NCBI GenBank assembly: GCA_016789785.1
Contig: JAEUQE010000058.1
Span: forward strand, 1 to 39,585
DNA from: Bryobacterales bacterium
GTDB taxonomy: Bacteria; Acidobacteriota; Terriglobia; Bryobacterales; Bryobacteraceae
DNA length: 39,585 nucleotides
Direction: 5' to 3'
Shown: positions 7,856 through 15,229 of the stretch, one piece after another
Layout of the letters: every line of letters starts with the position of its first letter
Position numbering within the stretch: position 1 is the first letter of the stretch
The notes under the pieces: model-generated
Told to the model about the DNA's origin: nothing
Database searches by the model: none
Seen by the model: only the letters and a program-made list of their open reading frames with translations
Translations under genes and position numbers: made by a program

Positions 7856-8544
7856 TCCCGATCGAGGATTGGCCCCGTAATTACTTCAATTACTTTACGG
7901 AAATTGAAGAGCATTTTCAGCGCGCCAGGGGAACCAGTCTGTTTCTGCTGTCGCCCCTGGACTGGGCGTTGGTCGAGGTCTGGAAGGATGCCGGCGTGCC
8001 GCTCGACGCCGTCCTCCGCGGCATCGACGCCGCTTTCGAAAAGTGGCGCAGCCGCAAGTCCAAGCTGCAGCAAGTGAATTCGCTGGCCTATTGTGCCCAG
8101 GCCGTCATGCAACAGGCCCAGGAGATGGCACGGTCGGCGGTTCCCATGCCTGCACAGGAGGTGGCCGCGCCGTTCACCGCCTCCGAACTGGAGGGCTATT
8201 TGCGGCAGAACGCGGCCACGGTGCGGCAGACCGGACGTTCCACTCTCGAAGAGGTGGCCACGTTGTTGGACAGACTGGCGGACGAAGCCGCAGACCATCT
8301 GCGGGACCTGGAGCAGTTGGAACAACGCCTGTCCGCGCTCGAGGACAAACTCCTCGCCCTTGCGCGTTCCGAACAGGCTGACGAGGATTTGTTCCAGGCG
8401 CGCCGCGAACTGGACAGTTACCTTCGCCCCTACCGGAGTAAGATGAGCGCCGAGCAACTCACCATGCTCGAAAAGCAGTTTCTCGACCGCAGACTGCTGG
8501 AGAAGCTCGGCGTTCCGCGCTTGAGTCTGTTTTATCTCCATTAA
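7840..8544 (+). CDS. Conserved coiled-coil protein coupled to coaX, function unknown
   Basis: A 234-residue protein that I do not recognise by function. The proposed start is a TTG at 7840-7842 inside the end of coaX, giving a 16-bp overlap; no ATG occurs near the N-terminus, and the following PIEDWPRNYFNYFTEIEEHF already looks conserved. The N-terminal half (about 1-95) is a compact aromatic-rich helical domain (SLFLLSPLDWALVEVWKDAG, AFEKWRSRKSKLQQVNSLAY). The middle has a helical segment with TGRSTLEEVATLLDRL, then a coiled-coil-like DLEQLEQRLSALEDKLLALA. The C-terminus is basic and helical (LEKQFLDRRLLEKLG). Absence of a signal peptide suggests a cytoplasmic protein. Coupling to coaX suggests co-expression, not necessarily shared function. 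Confidence 0.75.
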   Translation: MGEELVPIEDWPRNYFNYFTEIEEHFQRARGTSLFLLSPLDWALVEVWKDAGVPLDAVLRGIDAAFEKWRSRKSKLQQVNSLAYCAQAVMQQAQEMARSAVPMPAQEVAAPFTASELEGYLRQNAATVRQTGRSTLEEVATLLDRLADEAADHLRDLEQLEQRLSALEDKLLALARSEQADEDLFQARRELDSYLRPYRSKMSAEQLTMLEKQFLDRRLLEKLGVPRLSLFYLH

Positions 8545-8960
8545 GTAAGTAGAGCGCGCGCGTGCGGCAAGTGCCGATTCATCGAGTCCGCCGTAGCGCA
8601 GGTTTCAGCCGGCTTCAGTCCGCCGCGCCGGGCCCGCCGAGACGGCTCGTCCCGGTGCAGGGCGAGGTGAACGAAATGCGCGAGGTTCTACGAGCCTACC
8701 GCCCTTCGGCGCCGTCGATCACCACCCGGTGAACGCGGGGTCGGCAAGACCGGCGGAAGAGTGCCGGCGGTTGAGGGCTTATGATCCACCGGAGGCGGCG
8801 CATTGCCCTGGACGGAAACTACTCGTCGAAGAGAGGCGGTGCAGACTCCGCCCGCGATGCATGAGCGGAGGCCCCGGGCACCCTCCGGAGAACAATGCAA
8901 TAACTGCCGTGTTCCCGTCTACCGCCGGCTGCGTCCGGCACAGTTCCCCAAGCCTCGCAC
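8545..8960. other. Intergenic stretch with one copy of a dispersed repeat
   Basis: No credible gene. The only structure seen is repeat copy A (8591-8698). The remaining sequence, up to the stop of the beta-propeller gene at 8961, shows no tRNA, terminator or promoter that I can support. Confidence 0.6.
8591..8698 (+). repeat. Dispersed hairpin repeat, copy A
   Basis: About 108 bp that align with 10711-10822 in the same orientation. Shared blocks include GCGCAGG-Y-TTCAGCCGGCT, GCCGAGAC, and the 17-base CAGGGCGAGGTGAACGA. A hairpin is possible at 8637-8655 (CCGAGAC / GTCCCGG, one mismatch). Copy A has about 12 extra bases relative to copy B just before the hairpin. Confidence 0.7.
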
Positions 8961-10337
8961 TTACTTCTTTCCAGGCGTGGGCGCGAACATCTGCACGCTG
9001 CCACTACCGTCGCGGTAGAACTCCTTCGAGGCACTGACTTTTACCGCGCCCGGCTTGCCGGCGGGCAGCTTCAACGTCACACTGCCATCGGCTCCCGTCA
9101 CGCCTTTGATCCCCGCGACTTCCACAGCCACGCCTTCCACCGGGTCGCCGACATCGGTGACGGCGACGGTGACGCTGCCGCCCGCAACCGGAACCCGCGC
9201 CGGCGTCGCGCTCACCTCCAAGCCCACCAGGGCGCGGGTGACGGAGATCGAATTGCCCGTATTGGCGAACACATCGAGCCCGCCATGCGAACCCTCCACG
9301 GCGAGCCGGTGTACGAAGTCGTTGAGGGCGGGCAGGGAAGCGGGCGTGGAGAATTTCGTCACCGCCCGGTTCGACCGCGCGAACATCGGCGTCGACCGGT
9401 CGTTCATCCATGCGACCCACAGCCGCCCCTCCGGCCCTTTGCTGATGGCGGCGATGCGGAATGAGCGCCCTTCGGCCACCTTCATCCCCGCGCTTGTGCC
9501 GATCTTCCAAAGCTCCACCGTCGCGCATTGCGGATATCCGGCGCAGATGGCGGCAAAGACGCCTTCACCCTTGTCGCGGCCTGTGATGGCGACCAGATTG
9601 TTGGGATCGCGGCCCACCAGCTTGCCGTCATGCTGTGTGGCTGAATTCGGAACCAGCATCGCCTTGCCAGCCTCAGGACTTACTTGCTTGACGAAGGTCC
9701 CTTCGCTGTTCCGCCCATTCGAGAACCATGCGGCATAGATGGCGCCCGATTCGGCGTCGGCGGCCAGTTGGCCGTGATAGGTGCAGCAGGCGCTCGCTTC
9801 GGCCACATTCTGCGACGGCGCGCCGGGCTTCTGAAGGATGTACTCTGCGTTTGCGGGCCACCCGGCCCAGACCGCGCCGTCCTTGCCTCGTACCGCCCCG
9901 ACCGGGCCGAGATAGGCCCGCCGGTTCTGGGACTTCACATCGGGATCCACCTTGAAGGCCGCTTCGCCGACGCCCTTGCGCGCGATGAGGAGGGCGCCCT
10001 GATTCCACACGTTCTTGGTATCCGCGCCTCCCAGGACTCCGCCAAAGTAGAGGTGCAGCGCGCCATCGGGCAACGCAAATAGGGCCGGTGTGGAGAGGCT
10101 GCCCCAGTTCTGGATGGCGGTCTCGGCAAGCGGCGTCTGAATCGCGCCCGAGCGGTCCAGCACTCCATAGCTGTAACTCGTATTCGGCTTCTTCTGCACG
10201 CGCAGCACGAAGTGCAGGTTGCCCGAGGCGTCGCGCGCGAGCGCAGGCTCGTCGGCATTGCTGACGGCAGTGGATACGTTTTGCCAGGTCTGAGCGGAAA
10301 GGACTGCGCTGATAAGGGCGATCCCGAAAAGTCGCAT
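8961..10337 (-). CDS. Secreted beta-propeller (sialidase-like fold) protein with C-terminal Ig-like domain
   Basis: A 458-residue exported protein with a short signal peptide (MRLFGIALISAVLSAQ). The central part (about 20-360) has repeated blade-like segments such as EPALARDASGNLHFVLRV, LFALPDGALHLYFGG, SGAIYAAWFSNGR and KGPEGRLWVAWMNDR, typical of six-bladed sialidase/BNR-like propellers. No complete sialidase active site was recognised, so enzymatic activity is not claimed. The C-terminal 90 or so residues (SATPARVPVAGGSVTVAVTD, then GVTGADGSVTLKLPAGKPG) look like a carboxypeptidase-regulatory or Big-type Ig domain. The gene stands alone and is flanked by direct copies of the dispersed repeat (8591-8698 and 10711-10822). 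Confidence 0.78.
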   Translation of the reverse strand: MRLFGIALISAVLSAQTWQNVSTAVSNADEPALARDASGNLHFVLRVQKKPNTSYSYGVLDRSGAIQTPLAETAIQNWGSLSTPALFALPDGALHLYFGGVLGGADTKNVWNQGALLIARKGVGEAAFKVDPDVKSQNRRAYLGPVGAVRGKDGAVWAGWPANAEYILQKPGAPSQNVAEASACCTYHGQLAADAESGAIYAAWFSNGRNSEGTFVKQVSPEAGKAMLVPNSATQHDGKLVGRDPNNLVAITGRDKGEGVFAAICAGYPQCATVELWKIGTSAGMKVAEGRSFRIAAISKGPEGRLWVAWMNDRSTPMFARSNRAVTKFSTPASLPALNDFVHRLAVEGSHGGLDVFANTGNSISVTRALVGLEVSATPARVPVAGGSVTVAVTDVGDPVEGVAVEVAGIKGVTGADGSVTLKLPAGKPGAVKVSASKEFYRDGSGSVQMFAPTPGKK

Positions 10338-10710
10338 CTTTCTATCGTAGCGCCCCGTCGGAGCGGTTGGCGAGAGCCTTACGAAACGGTGCTGAGCGCT
10401 CCGTATGCCCGGGTTCGTTTCTAAGTGCGTTTAAGTGATCGGTAACTCAGAGGACGGTTCGCGGAATTCGGGCACTTACCGAAGGCAACCGGCTTCCTAC
10501 CCAACCCCTCGGCATTGTGATCATCTGAGCCGGCACCTGGCACCGAGCCGGCGCATGGCGAGCCTACTCGGCACGCGCGTGATCCGGACCGGATGGGCCA
10601 GTCTCAGAGGCGCCTCTCTTACCAAGGAATCAGGGCCGCCGCCTCCCGGCCCTGCGGCATGTTGGTCTTAACAATACTGTACACTCCTACATCTTGACGC
10701 CACGCACCTT

Positions 10711-10822
10711 CCGGTGGCGCAGGCTTCAGCCGGCTCCAGTCTGCCCCGCCGAGACTGATTCGTCTCGGTGCAGGGCGAGGTGAACGAAAACGCGCGATCG
10801 CCGAAGGCGGGGTTGGCGAGCC
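10711..10822 (+). repeat. Dispersed hairpin repeat, copy B
   Basis: Direct-orientation partner of 8591-8698. It contains a perfect 7-bp hairpin CCGAGAC - TGATTC - GTCTCGG at 10749-10768, followed by CAGGGCGAGGTGAACGA. The stem is perfect here where copy A has one mismatch, and the palindrome AGCCGGCT lies just upstream in both copies. Confidence 0.7.
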
Positions 10823-10991
10823 GCGCCAAGAGTACAACTGGTCGGGCGCCTACTATCCACCACGGCGATTCGCCGGCCCCGGGCACGGGCCTCGACAATG
10901 AGTGTTAGGGTGGCATAGCCGGTGCCCAAACTCCGTTGGACCCGCCTTCCTCCCTGGCACGTCCCTATCACCATGGCTGCTTGCCGTAGAA

Positions 10992-11020
10992 TGGAGAAGA
11001 ATCGGAGAATATCGTATACT
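10992..11020 (+). promoter_or_regulatory. Possible sigma-70 promoter for smc
   Basis: TGGAGA (10992-10997), a 17-bp spacer and TATACT (11015-11020) fit a housekeeping promoter, 4 of 6 and 5 of 6 matches to consensus. It would give a leader of roughly 150 nt before the smc start. It is a pattern match only. Confidence 0.3.
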
Positions 11021-11177
11021 GGATCTTGACGAGAAGGGGAATCGGCCACAATATATCGTATGCCGCTTGCATTCGTCAGGGCTTCCCGGTATGATCTTTA
11101 CATCCCCCGAGAGACCCCGCCAGCCGCTGACGGGTTGGTGGCGCATGTCTTGTTGAGCTGTAACCAAGGGGTGGCAG

Positions 11178-14100
11178 TTGCTGCAGATTAAACGCCTGGA
11201 AATCCAGGGATTCAAGTCTTTTGCCGATCGCACCGAACTGCGGTTCCGCGGTGCCGGGTTCACTTCCGTTGTGGGCCCGAACGGGTGCGGCAAATCCAAC
11301 CTTGCGGACGCCATTAGCTGGGTCCTCGGCGAACAATCCGCCAAGAGCCTCCGTGGAAGCCGGATGGAAGATGTCATCTTCGCCGGAACGCGCGACCGGA
11401 AGTCGGTCGGCATGGCCTCGGTGACCATGACCCTGGTGGACCCGAATCCGAAGCCCCCGTCCCTCGAAGTCACGCAACTCAAGGATGGCGAGGCCCCGGC
11501 CAAGGCCGAAGGGGAAACCAATGGCCACGCCAACGGGCATGCCAACGGCCACGCGAACGGCCATGCGAATGGGCACGCCAACGGTCACACGAACGGCCAC
11601 ACCAACGGGCACACTGCTCATGCCACCGTTCACGCGAAGCCGCACGAAGTCACCATCACCCGCCGTCTGTTCCGCTCCGGCGAAAGCGAATACCTGATCA
11701 ACGGAAAGACCGCCCGCCTCCGCGACATTCAGGACTTGTTCATGGGCACGGGCCTCGGCCCCGAGAGCTACGCCATCATCGAGCAGGGCCGCATCACGCA
11801 GATCCTCAGCAACAAGCCGCAGGAACGCCGCGCGGTGATCGAAGAAGCCGCCGGGGTCAGCCGTTTCAAGACGCGGCGCCGGTTAGCGGAAGCAAAACTC
11901 GAAGGCGCCAAACAGAACCTTTCGCGCGTGTTCGACATTCTGGAAGAAGTGAGCCGTCAGGTGAATTCGCTGAAGCGCCAAGCGGCAAAAGCGAAGCGCT
12001 ATGAAGAGCTGAAAGCCGAGATGCTCGGCCATCTGCGCCGGGCGCTCGCGGGCCGCTTCCGTGTGCGCGAACGCGAAGCCGCGAAAACCGCGCTCGACTT
12101 GGGCGAAGCCAACCGCATCTTCCAAACGCTTTCCACCGATGTCGGCGAGCGCGAAAAGCAGCAGGCCTCGCTGCAGGAACAGTGCTTCGAACTCGAGCAT
12201 CAACTCACCGGCCGCCGCAAGTCGCTCTCCGAACTGCGCCTGGAAGCGGAGCGCTCGCGCGGCAAGCTCGAATCGCAAGCCTCCCAGGTGGTGAACATCG
12301 AGAAGCGCCTCACCCAGGGCGAGACCGAAATCACTGAGATGGAAGGCCGCCTGGAGAAGCTGAATGCCGAGTTCCAATCGAACTCCGATTCGCTGGCGGA
12401 ACTGAACCACAAAAGCGACGATGCGCGTCTGCGCTTGCAGAAGAAGAGCGAGGAGCGCGATCAGCGCCATTCCGCTCTGCGCCAGCAGGAACAGGGTCTC
12501 GAAGTCGGCCGCCAGCAGGTGCTGAAACTGCTGGGCGAATGTTCGACATTGAAGAACCAATTGGCGCAGGTGGGCGAGTACCTTTCGGGGCTCGACCGCG
12601 AGCAAGGCCGCGCGCAACGCGAAGAGCAAAGCGCCTCCGCCGACCTGGAGCGGATCACGGCGAGCCGCGAAGAGCTGACCAAGAAGCAATCGGCGCGCCA
12701 GTTGGAGCTGACCTCGATTGTCGATCAGCGCCGCGCAGTGGAAGAAGAGCTTCAGATGCGCCGCACCCGCGCCGCCGAAACGCGCAAGACGCTCGATCAG
12801 CTTCGCGCCGACCTCTCGCGCTTCAAGGCGCGCATGGACTCGACGCAGGATGTGCTTTCGCACCGCGCATATACAACCGAATCCGTGAAGCGTCTGTTTA
12901 AGGCGATCGAGAAGAAACAGGCGCGCGAATTGCAGCCGCTCGGCGTGCTGGCCGACTTCATGGACGTGGATACTTCGTGGGAAAAGGCGACCGAAGAATT
13001 CCTGCATGAAGAACTGGAATATGTAGTGGTAAGGGATTGGGCGGAAGCGCACAAAGGCGTCGACCTGATGCGTGGCGACCTCGACGGCCGCGCGACCTTC
13101 CTCGTCCACCCCGAGCCCGATGCGAGCATTCCGTCGAACGCGCCGCAGGAGCCCGCCATTGGTCCCGAGACGGGCATCGTGGCACGGCTGAGCGCCCAGC
13201 TTCGCATGACCAACGGCTTCACCAAGGCGCCCACTGAGTTGATTCCGCGTCTGGCGCGCTGCTTCCTGGTCGACGATCGCGCATCGGCGCAGCGGCTCGC
13301 CTTGCAGTATCCCGATCTCTATTTCCTCTTGCCCGATGGCGTGTCCTATCACGGGCACGCCGTGAGCGGCGGCAAGAAAACGGGCAGTGGCCCGCTCGCG
13401 CTGAAGCGTGAGCTTCGCGAACTGACTGCTTCCGTAAAGGAGAAGCAGTCACAAGTGGATAAGGCCACCAAAACGCTCGAGGACCTCGAACATGAGATCC
13501 ATCTTCTCATCGAGGATCTTGAGCGTTTGCGCGGGCTCCAGCAAATGCAGGAGAAGGATGCCCTGGCCATTGATCACGACATGCGCAAGCTGTCGGAGGA
13601 GTTGAACCGCACCAATCAGCGGTTGTCCGTGGTGCGGTTGGAACTGCAGCGTTTGACCACCGATGGCGATAAGGCGCGCGAGCGGCAGGCCGTGATGCAG
13701 GAAAAGCTGGCCACGGCGGAGAATGCGCGGGCGCAGCAGGAGTCGGCGCTCGAAGCGGCGCGCGTCGCGTTGGCGGAATTGCAGCAGTTGAACGCGCATC
13801 TGGCCGAGGAGCATGCGGCGTTGCGGGCCGAGTTGGCCGGCCTCGAAGAGCGGCGGCGGGCGGAGCAATCGGCACGGGCGCGGCTCGACGGGCAGATTCG
13901 CGAACTGTCGAACCGGCGTCAGGATGTCGGCAATGAGATGCAGCGGCTCGGTGTCGAGCGAGCGCGCCTGTTGGCGGACAATCTCGAAATCGATGCGATG
14001 CTCACCGAGTATCAAACGGAGATCGCCAAGCTCGATCAGGAAGTGAAGGTGCTGGAAGAGCAGGAACTGCAGGCTCGCGGGTCGCTGGCACAGGCCGAGG

Positions 14101-14984
14101 AAGCATTACGCGGCTTGCGCACGCAGTTGTCCGCGGCGCAGGAGAACCGGTCGCACCTGGAAGTGCAGTTAGTGAAGTTACAGTCCGAGTTACAGTATCT
14201 GGATGAGACCTGCCGCAAGGAGTTGAACTGCCCGCTGGAGGAACTGTCGGCGGCCGAAGAAGCGGCGCTCGAAGAGAACGAACTCGCCGAGTGTGAGGCG
14301 AAGTATCAGGAAGTGCGCACGAGGATCGACAACCTGGGTCCCGTGAATCCGAACGCGCTCATCGAGTTCCAGGAGTCGCAGCAGCGTTACGACTTCCTGA
14401 ACACGCAGCGCCAGGATCTGCTCGATTCGATCCGTGATACGGAGAAGGCGATTCAGGAGATCGATGTCGAGACGCGGAAGCGGTTCAGCGACGCCTTTGA
14501 AGTGATCAACACAAACTTCAAGGAAATGTTTAAAACATTGTTCAACGGTGGCGTGGGCGAGATGCGGCTCACCGATCCGGACAATGCGTCGGAGTCGGGG
14601 ATCGACATTATGGCTTCGCCTCCGGGCAAGAAGCTGCAGAATGTGTTGTTGCTGAGCGGTGGTGAGCGGTCGCTGACGGCGATGGCGCTGCTGCTGGCGA
14701 TCTTCCAGTTCCAGCCGAGTCCGTTCTGCGTGCTCGATGAGGTGGATGCGGCGCTCGATGAAGCGAACACGGCGCGGCTGGTGCGTCTGCTGAAGGAGAT
14801 GTCGCAGACGACGCAGTTCATCATCATCACGCACGCCAAACGCACAATGGAGGCGTCGGAGGCGATGTATGGGGTCACCATGCAGGAGCCGGGCGTTTCC
14901 AAGATCGTCTCCGTCCGCTTTGGCCAAACGGCGCCTCCTCCGCCGGTGGCCACAGCCTACGCCATGGCGGCAGGAGCCGATTAA
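11178..14984 (+). CDS. smc: Chromosome segregation protein SMC, with Asn-Gly-His repeat insertion
   Basis: A 1268-residue SMC ATPase that condenses and segregates DNA as a dimer with ScpA/ScpB. The N-terminal head begins [20 protein letters not shown], with Walker [10 protein letters not shown] (33-41). Long coiled coils flank a hinge at about 588-735 ([10 protein letters not shown] through YHGHAVSGG). The C-terminal head has the signature [14 protein letters not shown] (from 1159) and Walker [14 protein letters not shown] (Asp1187, Glu1188). The start is the TTG at 11178-11180 behind AAGGGG; no ATG is available before the conserved N-terminus. Unusually, residues 115-146 are eight NGHA/NGHT tetrapeptides, inside the N-terminal head just before the [20 protein letters not shown] strands. 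scpA and scpB are not in the window. Confidence 0.96.
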   Translation: MLQIKRLEIQGFKSFADRTELRFRGAGFTSVVGPNGCGKSNLADAISWVLGEQSAKSLRGSRMEDVIFAGTRDRKSVGMASVTMTLVDPNPKPPSLEVTQLKDGEAPAKAEGETNGHANGHANGHANGHANGHANGHTNGHTNGHTAHATVHAKPHEVTITRRLFRSGESEYLINGKTARLRDIQDLFMGTGLGPESYAIIEQGRITQILSNKPQERRAVIEEAAGVSRFKTRRRLAEAKLEGAKQNLSRVFDILEEVSRQVNSLKRQAAKAKRYEELKAEMLGHLRRALAGRFRVREREAAKTALDLGEANRIFQTLSTDVGEREKQQASLQEQCFELEHQLTGRRKSLSELRLEAERSRGKLESQASQVVNIEKRLTQGETEITEMEGRLEKLNAEFQSNSDSLAELNHKSDDARLRLQKKSEERDQRHSALRQQEQGLEVGRQQVLKLLGECSTLKNQLAQVGEYLSGLDREQGRAQREEQSASADLERITASREELTKKQSARQLELTSIVDQRRAVEEELQMRRTRAAETRKTLDQLRADLSRFKARMDSTQDVLSHRAYTTESVKRLFKAIEKKQARELQPLGVLADFMDVDTSWEKATEEFLHEELEYVVVRDWAEAHKGVDLMRGDLDGRATFLVHPEPDASIPSNAPQEPAIGPETGIVARLSAQLRMTNGFTKAPTELIPRLARCFLVDDRASAQRLALQYPDLYFLLPDGVSYHGHAVSGGKKTGSGPLALKRELRELTASVKEKQSQVDKATKTLEDLEHEIHLLIEDLERLRGLQQMQEKDALAIDHDMRKLSEELNRTNQRLSVVRLELQRLTTDGDKARERQAVMQEKLATAENARAQQESALEAARVALAELQQLNAHLAEEHAALRAELAGLEERRRAEQSARARLDGQIRELSNRRQDVGNEMQRLGVERARLLADNLEIDAMLTEYQTEIAKLDQEVKVLEEQELQARGSLAQAEEALRGLRTQLSAAQENRSHLEVQLVKLQSELQYLDETCRKELNCPLEELSAAEEAALEENELAECEAKYQEVRTRIDNLGPVNPNALIEFQESQQRYDFLNTQRQDLLDSIRDTEKAIQEIDVETRKRFSDAFEVINTNFKEMFKTLFNGGVGEMRLTDPDNASESGIDIMASPPGKKLQNVLLLSGGERSLTAMALLLAIFQFQPSPFCVLDEVDAALDEANTARLVRLLKEMSQTTQFIIITHAKRTMEASEAMYGVTMQEPGVSKIVSVRFGQTAPPPPVATAYAMAAGAD
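11520..11615 (+). repeat. 12-bp coding repeat (NGHA/NGHT x 8) within smc
   Basis: Eight in-frame 12-bp units encode Asn-Gly-His-Ala (five) then Asn-Gly-His-Thr (three). Third positions vary between units (AAC/AAT, GGC/GGG/GGT, CAC/CAT), so the peptide rather than the DNA is conserved. The flanks continue His-rich ([10 protein letters not shown]). Confidence 0.95.
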
Positions 14985-14990
14985 GTCGGG

Positions 14991-15031
14991 GCGGGCGGCG
15001 GGCGGATCGCGATAGCCGCACCGCCGCTCGC
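14991..15031 (+). terminator. GC-rich hairpin just after smc
   Basis: GCGGGCGGCGG (14991-15001) can pair with CCGCCGCTCGC (15021-15031), an 11-bp stem with one G-U pair, starting 6 bases after the smc stop. The loop has its own GCGG/CCGC pairing. No T-run follows, so it is a candidate intrinsic or RNA-stabilising element only. Confidence 0.4.
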
Positions 15032-15229
15032 ATCGGTGAGGTGTGGGAGTTTCACGGGGAGTCTCGGGTACGATGCCGGATGAACTGCTTGGTTTCGTGG
15101 CGCAGGGGCGAGAAAGTGATCGAGGCCAGACGCGAGCGCTTGTAACTGCGTCATAGGTCCTTTCCCGGGCGACTTACCCGAGGCGTGGCATACCACACCG
15201 GGCGTGCGCCACATACCGCGCCAGCTAAG

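Larger units (their letters stand above)
10338..11177. other. Long intergenic region upstream of smc
   Basis: 840 bp without a credible gene. It contains repeat copy B (10711-10822), a promoter-like pair at 10992-11020 and two AT-rich similar boxes (AATATCGTAT at 11008-11017 and ATATATCGTAT at 11051-11061) that stand out in GC-rich DNA. A 78-codon open frame at 10435-10671 has unnatural composition and no ribosome-binding site. Confidence 0.55.

Noticed and set aside
11883..13358. 491-codon open frame antisense to smc
   Set aside because: Shadow of the strongly biased smc coding frame; Leu/Arg/Ala-rich with no recognisable domain, and smc is certain.
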